A stretch of 48,700 nucleotides of DNA from an uncultured Roseburia sp. (GCA_910577925.1 CAJTOI010000024.1:1-48700); one strand, 5' to 3'. Shown: positions 1-9,269, counted from the first letter of the stretch. Notes: generated by a model from the sequence alone, not told the origin. Numbers and translations are program-made.

Positions 1-236
1 AAAGGAATCTCAGAAGCCCGATGAATAAAGGCTTAGAGATTCCGAGAGTCTATTAAGAGAATAGTGAGAAATATTATTAAATATAGATTTTCTTGTGGAT
101 AAAATGATAGAAATAAAAAGAAAAATTAAGATAGTGAAAGAGAGAATATTAATTCTTAGAGCAAAAAATTTAGGGAGAGAAAGGATTGTATGCAAAAAAG
201 AATGAAAAATTATGCCGGAAGCTGTCCGGAAAAAGA
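1..236. other. AT-rich upstream region without a recognisable gene
   Basis: No convincing coding sequence is seen before the first gene. The stretch from about 55 to 190 is very AT-rich. An imperfect inverted repeat near the left edge is listed separately. Short minus-strand open frames here have no clear ribosome binding site and low-complexity translations, so they are not called. Confidence 0.6.
4..43. terminator. Imperfect hairpin, possible end of an upstream transcript
   Basis: GGAATCTC at 4-11 pairs with GAGATTCC at 36-43, and inner AAGCC (14-18) pairs with GGCTT (30-34) around a short loop, with a small mismatch between the two stems. No T-tract follows on the plus strand. It could be a processed RNA end or an operator-like dyad; assignment as a terminator is weak. 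Confidence 0.3.
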
Positions 237-265
237 TGGACGCACAATCGCCCGGATAGTATAAT
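237..265 (+). promoter_or_regulatory. Sigma-A-type promoter for the lipoprotein/ABC genes
   Basis: TGGACG (237-242, four of six matches to TTGACA) is followed after 17 bases by a perfect TATAAT (260-265). Transcription would start near 272, about 65 bases before the lipoprotein start codon. It is the only good promoter seen before the ABC importer genes. Confidence 0.55.
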
Positions 266-338
266 AATTATTATATAGAAGTAAGTGCGGATATGCAGTG
301 CCGGGGATTTGGTTTGCAGTGCGAAAAGGGGGAGTGTT

Positions 339-1421
339 ATGCGCGATTTTGGCGTGCGGTGTCTGGCTGCGGGACTTGCCGTGCTGCTGTTGCTTTCCGG
401 CTGCGGAAGTAAAGCGGGGAAATCGGGAGCACAGACAAAAGAACAACAGGTACAGGGACAGTCAAAGGCACAGGGACAGACGGAGCAGCAGGAACGGAAG
501 CGGACGGTTTCCGGCGAATTTGAAGGGTTCGGAACCACGGGGCTGACAGAGGAGCAGTTGAAAGAGAGCGGAGCGGTGTTTACGGACGGGCCGGTAGCGT
601 TTCAGGACCCGGTGGCGGAGGAGATGCTGCGGAACATGCTCGGAAAACCGGACGGGGAAGTCTGGCGCAGCGAGCTGCAGCAGATTCATGCGATTTACTG
701 GCGCTACGACAAATACTGGTCCGACATACAGATGCTTGACGGAACGATTCCATGGGATCTGGACGAGGGGTTCTGGCAGACGAAGCAGCCTGCGTCGCTT
801 GCGGATTTTGCGCTCTGCGACAATCTGCAGTGGGTGGAGTTCGGAGCGATTGAACTGCCGTCTTTGGAGCCGCTCCTGGGACTGACACAGCTGGAAATGA
901 TCGCGTTTCACGGCGCAGCCGCCTCGGAGGAGCGGATAGACGAGCTGGCGGCGCTTCCGGCATTAAGAGGATTTATAATCGGAAACGGGGCGGGCACGGA
1001 CTGGAGCGGCATCACGGACGGCAGCTTTCTGCTTCCGATGGCGGACCGCCTGGTCTATCTGGAGGCCGGCGGCAATATAGACTGGAACCCCGAGGTGCTC
1101 GCACAGATGACAAATCTGGAGCTGTTTAACATGTGGGATCCAAAGGACCTCTCTTTTCTGCCGGAGCTTAAAAAACTGCGGAAACTGTATCTGAGTGTTG
1201 AGGACGAGATCGACGGGAGTCCGATTGGAGCGCTCACACAGCTTGATTTCCTGACGATTGTGACAGCCCGGGGAAACATCACGGGAGTCACGCTTGATGA
1301 TCTGCGCCCGCTTACAAATCTTCGGTATCTCGGACTGATCAGCACGGAATTGACGGAACAGTATACCCGCGAGGAAATCATAGAGGCGCTTCCATCATTG
1401 AAGATTCTGCATACGATGTGA
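339..1421 (+). CDS. Leucine-rich-repeat lipoprotein
   Basis: About 360 residues. The start at 339 is chosen because AAGGGGGAG lies just upstream and the protein then opens with a lipoprotein signal peptide: a hydrophobic core and a lipobox LSGC with Cys22. An upstream in-frame start would place charged residues before it. After the Cys comes a low-complexity Gln/Lys/Gly linker (about residues 25-60), then a globular part whose second half has leucine-rich units, for example around residues 165-200, 245-290 and 325-355 (pattern LTxLxxLxL). It is probably a cell-surface binding protein anchored outside the membrane. It lies 22 bases before the solute-binding protein gene, so it may belong to the same transport operon. 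Ligand unknown. Confidence 0.75.
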   Translation: MRDFGVRCLAAGLAVLLLLSGCGSKAGKSGAQTKEQQVQGQSKAQGQTEQQERKRTVSGEFEGFGTTGLTEEQLKESGAVFTDGPVAFQDPVAEEMLRNMLGKPDGEVWRSELQQIHAIYWRYDKYWSDIQMLDGTIPWDLDEGFWQTKQPASLADFALCDNLQWVEFGAIELPSLEPLLGLTQLEMIAFHGAAASEERIDELAALPALRGFIIGNGAGTDWSGITDGSFLLPMADRLVYLEAGGNIDWNPEVLAQMTNLELFNMWDPKDLSFLPELKKLRKLYLSVEDEIDGSPIGALTQLDFLTIVTARGNITGVTLDDLRPLTNLRYLGLISTELTEQYTREEIIEALPSLKILHTM

Positions 1422-1443
1422 ATGTTTGAAGGAGAAGGGAACT

Positions 1444-2794
1444 ATGAAAAAACGAGGCTGTTTTTTGTGTATCATGCTTGCCGTGCTGTTTGCCGTGCTG
1501 CCCTCCGGCTGCGGCAGCCCGAAGGAGACGGGCGGGAAGCTTACCGTCTGCGCGGACGGGAACGGTTTAAACGAAATGTATCTGGGGCCGATTTTGGCGG
1601 AGTTTCAAAGCATTTATCCGGATATTGAGCTGGAGGTCGTCTATCTGCCGCCGGCGAATATGCAGGACAGCGCGATGTCGGAGACGCGTTCGGCCGCGTT
1701 GACACGGATCCGTACGGAGCTGATGGGAGGAGAGGGCGCGGATATTTACCTCTTTTTCAACCGCGCATCGGAGAATTATGACAGCTATATGCTGTTCCCG
1801 AATCTGGAGCGTCAGATTATGGGAGGGGTCTTTTGCGATTTGGATTTTCTGTTTGACAGTGCGGACTTTGACGCAGAAGCATATATCCCGTCCCTGCGGG
1901 AAGCCGGGACTTACGAGGGGAAATCCTATATCCTGCCGCTCAGCTACACCTGTCCCGTGCTGATTGCGGCGGAGGAGGGGCTTGCGGGCAGCGGCTTTGA
2001 CGAGGATGCGGCCGCGGCCGGCGTCGGACTATATCGAACAGCTGATGGCGCTGTCGGACGAAAAACGTCCTTATTTGGGGGTCGTGCTCCCGTCCCTGCT
2101 GATGAATGCGCCGACGGCGTCCCCGGTTTCCGTGCAGGAGGCCGACATCCGGCTGGATTTGCCCGTGTGGCAGGAGACGCTTGCGCAGGCAAAGCGGATT
2201 GCGGAAGAAGGCGGCGGTTCGGAGGAAGATTTTTTTGCTGCAATGGATCTGAATACATGTATTCAGGGCGGTGCGGCCGTTCTGGCCGGTGCGGCCGTTG
2301 ACCCGGGGTATTCCCTGCGCGTGATCGAGGACGGAGGTAGTACGGCCAGACTTTTGCCGATTCCGAACGAGAACGGCGGTCTGACGATGATGCCGTGCAT
2401 TACCGCCGCGGTTTCTTCGGGCTGCAAGAACACCGGCGCAGCGGCCGATTTGCTTCTGTTTCTGCTGGGCGATACGGTGCAGGGCAGCGGCATTCTGGAG
2501 AGCAGCGGCAGCGCGGCAAACCTGATCGGCGGCGGTACGAGCTGGCCGGTGCGGCGGGGCTGCGCGGAGAAGATGCTTGAGAATCTTACGATACAGCCCA
2601 TAAAGCCGGGAAAAATCAGCGATACGCTCAAAGCGGATCTGCGGCACATGGAAGAGCGCGCGGATGCCTGCCGTCTTGCAGGCCGTTACGACGGAGAGCT
2701 GTATTCGCTGACGGAACCGTATTTAAACGGAGAGATGAGCTGGGAGGAATGTTATGCCCGAATCGAAAAAGAGTGGTCCTACCTGGATGAATAA
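1444..2794 (+). pseudogene. ABC importer solute-binding lipoprotein, frameshifted
   Basis: The start at 1444 follows GGAGAAGGGA. The N-terminus has a signal peptide with a lipobox-like PSGC (Cys23), then a family-1 solute-binding protein pattern. Frame 1 reads well to about residue 195 and then turns into low-complexity sequence. A normal reading resumes in the +1 frame (beginning S-D-Y-I-E-Q) and runs to 2794. The switch lies in the GC repeat at about 2009-2024, where removing one G restores A-A-A-A-S-D. The joined product would be about 449 residues, the usual length for the family, so the reading is of one gene with a single-base insertion. It is either a recent pseudogene or a sequencing error. 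The product would deliver a sugar or similar solute to the two permeases downstream. Its 3' end overlaps the first permease by 41 bases. Confidence 0.75.
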
Positions 2795-3620
2795 CAGAGA
2801 AAAGAGGAACAAAACTCTGCCGCTGCGAAGACGCAGGCGTTTGGTGGGAGGCTTGCTGTTTCTGCCGATTTTTTCCGGCACGCTTTTGTTTTTTGCGCTT
2901 CCGTTTGGCATGGTCATCGGGTATTCGTTCGGCCTGGGCGGCGGGCAGTCCCGCTTTGCGGGATTTTCCAACTATGCGAAGGTACTGGAGTCCGAGTCTT
3001 TTCGGCTGGCGGCGGGCAATACAGCAAAATTTCTCGTGCTCGGCGTGCCGCTTCTGCTGGTGTCTGCCCTTTTGCTCGCGCTGCTTGTGAATGCGGCGCT
3101 GGCGGGGAGCCGCGTGTGCGGCAATACGATTCTGCTGCCGCTGGTTCTGCCGATTGCCAGCATCGTCATGGTGGTGGAATGGCTGATTCCGGCTCCCGCG
3201 CTGGAAAGTCCCGCGGCTTTCTGGGTCCTTCTGGCGCCGTATCTGTGGAAGAACTGCGGCTATATCACGGTGCTGCTGCTGGCCGGGCTGGCGCTGATCC
3301 CGCGTGAGCTGTATGATACCGCGGCCATGGAGGGGGCCGACGGGCGCGAGAAGCTTATGTACATTACGCTGCCGCTGCTTGTGCCGTCGCTTTCCTTTGC
3401 GGCCGTGCTCGGCGTGATCAACAGTTTTAAATCTTACCGCGAGGCGCTTCTGCTGGGCGGAAAATATCCGCATGAGAGCATATATCTGCTGCAGCATTTC
3501 CTGAACAATAATTTTGAAAATCTGAATTATGCGAGGCTGGCGGTGGCCTCGGTGCTGACGGCGCTGCCGATTGTGCTGGCAACGGTCGGCGTGCTGCTGT
3601 ACCAAAGGAGGCGCTCATGA
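2754..3620 (+). CDS. ABC sugar-type transporter permease (MalF/UgpA-like)
   Basis: 288 residues, about six membrane segments, the first at roughly residues 28-52. The EAA loop that docks the ATPase is visible around residues 180-205 (E-L-Y-D-T-A-A-M-E-G-A-D-G). The start at 2754 has GGGAGGA upstream and overlaps the 3' end of the solute-binding protein gene. A second Met 33 bases later is possible but has no good ribosome binding site. It pairs with the following permease to form the membrane channel of an importer. Substrate cannot be told from sequence; carbohydrate is the usual one for this family. Confidence 0.88.
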   Translation: MPESKKSGPTWMNNREKRNKTLPLRRRRRLVGGLLFLPIFSGTLLFFALPFGMVIGYSFGLGGGQSRFAGFSNYAKVLESESFRLAAGNTAKFLVLGVPLLLVSALLLALLVNAALAGSRVCGNTILLPLVLPIASIVMVVEWLIPAPALESPAAFWVLLAPYLWKNCGYITVLLLAGLALIPRELYDTAAMEGADGREKLMYITLPLLVPSLSFAAVLGVINSFKSYREALLLGGKYPHESIYLLQHFLNNNFENLNYARLAVASVLTALPIVLATVGVLLYQRRRS

Positions 3621-4378
3621 AAAAGAAGGCGAAAAACCTGGCCGGTACGATTGTGATTCTGCTTGCCGCGGCGGCTGCCTGCGGGCCGGTGTTCTATTTA
3701 CTGTGGGGGTGTTTTGCGGATCCGCAGGGATTTTGGCTGACCTTTCTGCGGACGCCGGAGTACCTCTATAAATTCTGGAACAGTCTTGGCATCTGTGCCG
3801 TGATTGCGGCCGGTCAGCTTGCGGTCAGCTGCATGGGCGGCCTTGCGCTCACAAAATATCCGCTGCCCTGCCGGCGGTTCTTTCTGGGATTTCTTGTGAT
3901 TGTTCTGCTGCTTCCGCTTCAGGTGACACTGATGCCGAGCTATCTGATTCTGGATTGGATGGAATTGCTTGACACCGTGTGGGCGCTGATTCTGCCAGCG
4001 GTGTTTTCACCGTTTGGGACGGTCGTTATGTGGATGACCTTCCGGAGCGTGCCGGACGAATTGATGGATGCCGCGCGGATCGACGGAGCGGGGGTGTGGA
4101 CGTTGCTCTGGAAAATTATGGTGCCCGCCGGGCGCAGCGGGGCCGCAAGCGTCCTTCTTCTGACGTTCGTGGACGCGTGGAATATGGCGGAACAGCCGAT
4201 GGTATTTCTGCGAGACGCGTCGAAATATCCGCTGAGCGTGTTTCTCGCCTCGCTGGGCAGAGAGGGCTTCTCCCTCAGCTTCCACAGCGGGCTGCTGTCC
4301 ATGCTCCCGGCGGTGCTTTTGCTGCTCTATTTCAGAGAGGAGCTCGTGCAGGGAGGCGGACTTCTGCTGGAGAAATAG
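3617..4378 (+). CDS. ABC sugar-type transporter permease (MalG/UgpE-like)
   Basis: 253 residues with about six membrane segments. The EAA loop is seen around residues 145-175 (P-D-E-L-M-D-A-A-R-I-D-G-A-G). The ATG overlaps the previous stop (ATGA), which suggests translational coupling and a 1:1 ratio with the first permease. No ATPase gene follows. Carbohydrate importers of this class in Firmicutes often share a remote MsmX-type ATPase, so this is not itself a sign of decay. Confidence 0.88.
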   Translation: MKKKAKNLAGTIVILLAAAAACGPVFYLLWGCFADPQGFWLTFLRTPEYLYKFWNSLGICAVIAAGQLAVSCMGGLALTKYPLPCRRFFLGFLVIVLLLPLQVTLMPSYLILDWMELLDTVWALILPAVFSPFGTVVMWMTFRSVPDELMDAARIDGAGVWTLLWKIMVPAGRSGAASVLLLTFVDAWNMAEQPMVFLRDASKYPLSVFLASLGREGFSLSFHSGLLSMLPAVLLLLYFREELVQGGGLLLEK

Positions 4379-4446
4379 CGGAAGCCTGCCGGAGTCTTGG
4401 GGACGGATTCTGTTTTTGAAAATACAAGGAAGGGAGGCGGCGGAAA

Positions 4447-4833
4447 ATGAGTCGGGAAAAGCGTCTGGCAAAGGCACTCGCCTGCGGGCTGGGACTGGTG
4501 CTTGCGGTCTGTACGATCGCGGCGCAGCTTATCTACTGGCGTATGCTGCCGCGGGTGCGGACGGCGGAGGCGTACTGGGGGGACGGCGGATTTGTTCTGC
4601 CGCAGGAGGCGTTGTATGCGGGCCCGCAGGGGACCTGCGTCTACTGCATTGAGGAAAAACAGGAACGATTCGGGTCAAAGTATCTGGTGAAAGCCGTTCT
4701 CGTGACGGTGCAGGCGCGGGACGAGAAAGAGGGGACCGTCACGGTGCGGGGGATCTATGACGATACCTGGATCTATGCCGCGGGTGCGGACGCTCCGCTT
4801 GCGGACGGCGCGGAAGTAAAGGTTGTTCCGTGA
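4447..4833 (+). CDS. Small membrane-anchored extracytoplasmic protein, unknown function
   Basis: 128 residues. One N-terminal hydrophobic segment (about residues 9-29) after a positively charged start implies an anchored protein with its body outside. The rest is beta-rich with short Gly-turns and ends V-K-V-V-P, resembling the barrel-like end of HlyD-type adaptors, but it is too short for a complete adaptor. The start has GGGAGGCGG a few bases upstream. It lies 68 bases after the permease gene in the same direction and may be the last gene of that operon. No family is confidently recognised. Confidence 0.65.
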   Translation: MSREKRLAKALACGLGLVLAVCTIAAQLIYWRMLPRVRTAEAYWGDGGFVLPQEALYAGPQGTCVYCIEEKQERFGSKYLVKAVLVTVQARDEKEGTVTVRGIYDDTWIYAAGADAPLADGAEVKVVP

Positions 4834-4954
4834 AGCCGTGTCGGAAAAAGCGTTTTCAATTGCCGAAAAGAGTTGTGCCGGCACTGCGTTATGGAATATA
4901 ATAAAAACAGTAGCATGCTGCGGGCGCAGCAGCGGCAGGCGGAACCGCATTCAG

Positions 4955-4982
4955 TTGACTTTTTTTTAAAATAAAGTATAAT
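4955..4982 (+). promoter_or_regulatory. Strong sigma-A promoter before the signalling block
   Basis: TTGACT (4955-4960), a 16-base T/A-rich spacer and a perfect TATAAT (4977-4982). Transcription would begin near 4990, leaving a leader of about 75 bases before the HD-GYP gene at 5064. Confidence 0.75.
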
Positions 4983-5063
4983 GAATTGTGTTTCTTGTTA
5001 CGAAATATATGGAGGAGAATCATTGGGACGCCTGTCCGAATGTATTGGATTACAGGAGGGAAC

Positions 5064-6146
5064 ATGGACAAACAGCAATTATTGATTGTGGATGACGAGG
5101 AAGTCAACAGAGCGATACTTAGTATGATGTTCAAGCATGATTATGAGGTGCTTGAGGCATCGGACGGAGAGAAGGCAATCAGGCAGATCGAGAAATGCGA
5201 GGATCTCGCGCTGATTCTGCTGGATGTTGTTATGCCGGTTATGGACGGATTCCGGGTGCTTGATTATATGAAGGAGAAGGCGCTCTTAGAGAAGATACCG
5301 GTGATACTTATTACCAGCATGACGCCGCAGGAGAGCGAAGAGAAAGCGTATCAGTACGGCATCGCGGATGTTATGCACAAGCCTTTCGAACCGAATGTGA
5401 TTACGCGGCGCGCGAATAATATTATTGAACTGTATCAGAACAAGCGCAATATGGAGCGTCGGCTCAAAGAGCAGGAAGAGACGATCCGTCAGCAGGTGAA
5501 GAAGCTGAAAGAAGGCAACGAATTTATGATTGATGCCTTAAGTACGGTTGTGGAGTTCCGAAATGTGGAGACCGGGGACCACGTTAAGCGCATCAAATAT
5601 TTTACCAGGATTCTTCTCAAGTATCTGGCGAAATATTTCCCGCAGTACGGGCTGACACAGGAAGATATCGATCAGATTGCCAGAGCGTCGGCACTGCATG
5701 ATATCGGCAAAATCGGAATCGCCGATGCGATTCTTTTGAAACCGGGAAGACTGACTTCGGAGGAGTTCGAGATTATGAAGACCCACACCACAATCGGATG
5801 CGGCATTCTCGAATCCTGCAAGAGATCTTATGCTGACGATTTTTATCAGTATTGTTATGATATCTGCCGTTATCATCATGAGAGATGGGACGGAAACGGA
5901 TATCCGGATCATCTGGTGGGAGATCAAATTCCGATCAGCGCGCAGATTGTGTCGATTGCGGATGTGTATGACGCATTGGTGAGTGACAGAGTTTATAAAA
6001 CTGCATATAGCAATGCGATTGCATATGAAATGATTCTGAACGGAGAATGCGGACAGTTCTCGCCGGATGTGATAAAGTGCTTTGAACTTGCGAAAGAGGA
6101 CTTCTTCAACATCGTAGAAGTAATTAAGATGTTTAACTACACTTGA
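5064..6146 (+). CDS. Response regulator with HD-GYP phosphodiesterase domain
   Basis: 360 residues; start at 5064 after ACAGGAGGG. Residues 5-125 are a receiver domain with acidic pair D10/D11 and phospho-acceptor D54. A helical linker (about 130-165) leads to an HD-GYP domain with H212-D213 (H-D-I-G-K-I-G) and H271-H272 before D-G-N-G-Y-P. HD-GYP enzymes hydrolyse cyclic di-GMP, so phosphorylation probably tunes second-messenger level. All motif residues visible by eye are present, so activity is expected. It is the first gene of a set with an Hpt protein, a kinase and a second HD-GYP regulator just upstream of the chemotaxis genes. An in-frame upstream start at 4986 is rejected for lack of a ribosome binding site. 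Confidence 0.92.
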   Translation: MDKQQLLIVDDEEVNRAILSMMFKHDYEVLEASDGEKAIRQIEKCEDLALILLDVVMPVMDGFRVLDYMKEKALLEKIPVILITSMTPQESEEKAYQYGIADVMHKPFEPNVITRRANNIIELYQNKRNMERRLKEQEETIRQQVKKLKEGNEFMIDALSTVVEFRNVETGDHVKRIKYFTRILLKYLAKYFPQYGLTQEDIDQIARASALHDIGKIGIADAILLKPGRLTSEEFEIMKTHTTIGCGILESCKRSYADDFYQYCYDICRYHHERWDGNGYPDHLVGDQIPISAQIVSIADVYDALVSDRVYKTAYSNAIAYEMILNGECGQFSPDVIKCFELAKEDFFNIVEVIKMFNYT

Positions 6147-6253
6147 GGAATGTATGCAAGGAAGGCTGGAGAACAGGTATCGATTGTTTTGCAGCCTTTT
6201 TCCTATTCGATGAGAGCGGCATTGACAGACAGTCAGGAGAGGAGAGTAAAGAG

Positions 6254-6625
6254 ATGGATGAGGCTTTTAAAAGTGCGTTAAAAGAGGCGGGAGCAGATGT
6301 GGAGACGACGGTTCGGCGCTTCATGGGAAATGAGGCAATGTATGAGAAGTTTTTGAAAAAGCTGCTGGACAATCCGAATTTCGACAACCTGAAAGTAAAT
6401 ATGGCGGACAAAGATTACGAGGAGGCGTATCGAAACGCCCACACGTTAAAAGGCGTAGCCGCAAACCTGGGACTGGATCCGGTGCAGAAGACGACCTCGG
6501 ACCTTGTGGAGGAGCTGCGGAACAAGAAAAACGAGGAAGTGGATGTGGCGCGCGCCGAGGCGGCGTGGGGAACGCTGCAGGAGGTTTATCAGCGCTTTTA
6601 CGACATTATCAGCGCCAACAAATGA
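6254..6625 (+). CDS. Stand-alone histidine phosphotransfer (Hpt) protein
   Basis: 123 residues, mostly helical, with the Hpt signature A-H-T-L-K-G centred on phospho-accepting His63. The start at 6254 follows a GGAGAGGAGAG stretch; a longer frame from 6143 has no ribosome binding site and a non-helical N-terminus. Free Hpt proteins carry phosphate between receiver domains. Here the next gene is a kinase without its own receiver, and receivers occur in the flanking HD-GYP proteins, so the Hpt may exchange phosphate with either of these or with a remote hybrid kinase. Confidence 0.9.
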   Translation: MDEAFKSALKEAGADVETTVRRFMGNEAMYEKFLKKLLDNPNFDNLKVNMADKDYEEAYRNAHTLKGVAANLGLDPVQKTTSDLVEELRNKKNEEVDVARAEAAWGTLQEVYQRFYDIISANK

Positions 6626-6685
6626 CAGACCGGGACAGCGATCTGCGCGTGAGAGGTGCGTGTGGAGACGCACGGAAAGGAAGCT

Positions 6686-8110
6686 ATGGAGATTGGATGG
6701 TTAAATTCCCGGATTGCGGAGGAGACCATAGAATTGGTTTTCGTTTTTAACGAGCAGGGAGAGATTCTTTTTGGCAATCAGACAGCTGCCGATAAACTGG
6801 AATACAAGAAGGAAGAATTGACGGCTGCGAGTTTGATGCAGCTGTTCCGGCAGGAGTTTCGGGAGGGGGAAGCGTTCGACGGGACGCGCCTGAGAGACAA
6901 ATCCGAGACTGCGATATACCGCAAGAACAGCTCTTGTTTTCCGGTGGGAATCCGCGTATTTCCGGGGGAAGAGGCGGGGACGTTTCTTCTTCTTGCGGAG
7001 GATATCACCGAGCGGAGAGATATGAACACGCGGATGATTAAGCTCAAAAAAGAAGAGGCTGAGAATCAGAAGGCGAGAAGTGAATTTATCGCGAATGTGA
7101 CGCATGAGCTGCGGACGCCGGTAAACGGAATCAGCGGACACGCGACGGCACTCCTTTCGGAGACGGAGAGTGACGAGCATAGAAAGACGCTGGAAACCAT
7201 ACTTTACTGCTGCAGGAATATGTCGTCGATTATCAATAATATCTTAGACAGTGCGAAGCTGGAGACGGGCAAGTTTACCCTCGACGAAAAAGAGTTTGAC
7301 TTTTATAAGATGATGGAGCAGGTGGTTGAGACGCACAGTGCGGAACTCAATAAAAAGGAGCTGCACCTGAACGTGAATATGGATAACAGGATTCCGCAGC
7401 TTGTGATCGGGGATGAGCTGCGTCTCGTACAGATTTTAAATAATCTGCTCTCAAATGCCATCAAGTTTACCTCGATCGGGTATGTGGGTCTTGTGGCCAG
7501 CAAGACGAAGCAGGTTGAGGATGAGGTGGAGCTGTTTTTTATGGTCAAAGACAGCGGCATCGGTATCTCGCCGGAGGAGCAGGACCGGCTGTTCCAGCCC
7601 TTTTCTCAGGCGGATGCGACGATCACGAGACGGTTTGGCGGAACCGGCCTTGGGCTTGCCGTGACAAAGCAGCTCGTAGAGCTGATGCGGGGGGATATCC
7701 GGGTGGAGAGCGTGAAGGGAAAGGGAAGCACGTTTTCTTTTTCCGTGAAGCTTCGGACGAACCAGAACGTGGAGGAAAACCACACGGCGGCCTACGATAT
7801 CTGGTCTGACTTTATGAAGAAAGCGCCGGAGGAAGATATGGACAGCTATACGGTGTTCGGGGAGGACGCGAACCGGGAAGAACTGAAAAAACGCATGGAA
7901 AAGCTTGTGCTTTCCATAGAACTCGGTACATGGGATAAGGCGGAAATGCTTGCGTCCACCATAAAGGATCTGGTGAAAAACAGCGATGACGATATGCGGC
8001 GGCAGGTGCTTCGGATGGAGATGGCAATCCGCAAGAGCAATCACGAAAAGAGTATCAGTGCCTACGAAAACGTAAAGAAAGCGCTTGCAGAGAGAATCGG
8101 TGAATTATAG
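6686..8110 (+). CDS. Soluble PAS-domain sensor histidine kinase
   Basis: 474 residues; start at 6686 after GGAAAGGA. No membrane segment, so a cytoplasmic sensor. Residues 10-110 form a PAS domain. The dimerisation/phosphoacceptor helix carries His140 (T-H-E-L-R-T-P). The ATPase domain follows with N-box N-L-L-S-N-A-I-K-F-T, D-S-G-I-G-I-S and G-G-T-G-L-G-L. After it comes a helical tail of about 95 residues with no His in the right context, resembling an Hpt-like four-helix fold without the phospho-acceptor; this is an inference. The next gene begins 16 bases later, so it is probably co-transcribed with the second HD-GYP regulator, a likely phosphorylation partner. Confidence 0.9.
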   Translation: MEIGWLNSRIAEETIELVFVFNEQGEILFGNQTAADKLEYKKEELTAASLMQLFRQEFREGEAFDGTRLRDKSETAIYRKNSSCFPVGIRVFPGEEAGTFLLLAEDITERRDMNTRMIKLKKEEAENQKARSEFIANVTHELRTPVNGISGHATALLSETESDEHRKTLETILYCCRNMSSIINNILDSAKLETGKFTLDEKEFDFYKMMEQVVETHSAELNKKELHLNVNMDNRIPQLVIGDELRLVQILNNLLSNAIKFTSIGYVGLVASKTKQVEDEVELFFMVKDSGIGISPEEQDRLFQPFSQADATITRRFGGTGLGLAVTKQLVELMRGDIRVESVKGKGSTFSFSVKLRTNQNVEENHTAAYDIWSDFMKKAPEEDMDSYTVFGEDANREELKKRMEKLVLSIELGTWDKAEMLASTIKDLVKNSDDDMRRQVLRMEMAIRKSNHEKSISAYENVKKALAERIGEL

Positions 8111-8126
8111 AGAGGAGAAGAATGCT

Positions 8127-9194
8127 ATGGATCCGGGATATGCAAAAAGAGAAACACCTGTGATTTTGATTGTGGATGATATCAGTATGAATGTGGAGAT
8201 ACTCGACAACATCATTTCACATGAGGGTTATCGGACGCTGTGTGCCGTGAGCGTACGGGAAGCGATCGAGCTGATGAAAGAGACGAAGCCGTCGCTGATA
8301 CTGTCGGATATGTCGATGCCTGAAGTGGGTGGACTGGAATTTTGCGGAATGCTAAAGAGCAATCCCGAGACAAGGGACATTCCCTTTATTTTTATCACGG
8401 TGTTAGACACCAGCGAGGAGAAAAAGCAGGCATTCCTCGCAGGCGCAGTGGACTTTATTCCGAAGCCGTTTGACGAGGTTGAGGTTATCATGCGGGTGAA
8501 CAACCAGCTGAACAGCTACCGGCTCAAGCAGGAGATGGAAGATTATAACCGGATGATGCACAAGCTGGTCGAATCGCAGCAGGAGCAGATAGAGCGTGAG
8601 CAGAGAAACGTGCTGCTGGCACTTTCAAAACTGATGCAGAAACGGAAATCCCATATGGGAAATCACCTGCGGGACGTCGGCTACAACTGCGGATTTCTCG
8701 CGCAGGGGCTTCAGCTGCTCCCGGCATACGAGAACGCGATCAATGACGAATTTGTCGAGACCATCGAGATCGCGGCGCAGATACATGACATCGGAAGCTT
8801 TATACTGCCGGGAGACGACTGCACGGAGCCGCCGAATCCCAAAGCGCGCAGCATGGAATACAAAAAAGACTGCGCGAGAGAAGGGGCGGCAATGTTAAAA
8901 GAAATCTGTGCGGGACAGGGAACCGGCCGCTTTATTGCGATGGCATTAAGAATAGCCGAATGTCATCATGCCCACTGGGACGGGACGGGATATCCGGCCC
9001 TCAAAGGAACGGAGATACCGCTCGAGGCGCGGATCACCGCGCTCGCAAATGATTTTGATCATCTGATACGGGGGAGTGATGCGGTTTCCGTGGAGGATAG
9101 CATTGCGTATATCAACGAAATGAGCGGAAGCTGGTATGACCCGGATCTGGTAAAAGTTTTCAATAAAATATGGCGACAAATGAAGAGAGACTGA
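8127..9194 (+). CDS. Response regulator with HD-GYP-type domain
   Basis: 355 residues; start at 8127 after AGAGGAGAAG. The N-terminal receiver (about residues 8-130) has D-D near residue 17 and phospho-acceptor D61 (S-D-M-S-M-P). A coiled linker (about 135-170) leads to an HD-GYP domain with H220-D221 (I-H-D-I-G-S-F) and H-H-A-H-W-D-G-T-G-Y-P. Compared with the regulator at 5064, the H-D-I-G-K motif reads H-D-I-G-S, and the Lys that normally follows is missing. That could alter metal or substrate binding, but the metal-liganding residues are present. It ends the first signalling set; the chemotaxis operon starts 135 bases on from its own promoter. Confidence 0.88.
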   Translation: MDPGYAKRETPVILIVDDISMNVEILDNIISHEGYRTLCAVSVREAIELMKETKPSLILSDMSMPEVGGLEFCGMLKSNPETRDIPFIFITVLDTSEEKKQAFLAGAVDFIPKPFDEVEVIMRVNNQLNSYRLKQEMEDYNRMMHKLVESQQEQIEREQRNVLLALSKLMQKRKSHMGNHLRDVGYNCGFLAQGLQLLPAYENAINDEFVETIEIAAQIHDIGSFILPGDDCTEPPNPKARSMEYKKDCAREGAAMLKEICAGQGTGRFIAMALRIAECHHAHWDGTGYPALKGTEIPLEARITALANDFDHLIRGSDAVSVEDSIAYINEMSGSWYDPDLVKVFNKIWRQMKRD

Positions 9195-9240
9195 CGTTTC
9201 GGGGAATAGGGAAAAAGTCACAAATGAGACGGACAAAAGA

Positions 9241-9269
9241 TTGACAAAAAAAAGCAAAAGTTTTATCAT
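9241..9269 (+). promoter_or_regulatory. Sigma-A promoter for the chemotaxis operon
   Basis: A perfect TTGACA (9241-9246), 17-base A/T-rich spacer and TATCAT (9264-9269). Transcription would start near 9276, about 55 bases before cheR. It is a housekeeping-type promoter. No flagellar sigma-28 element was seen, which fits the absence of flagellar genes nearby. Confidence 0.8.
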
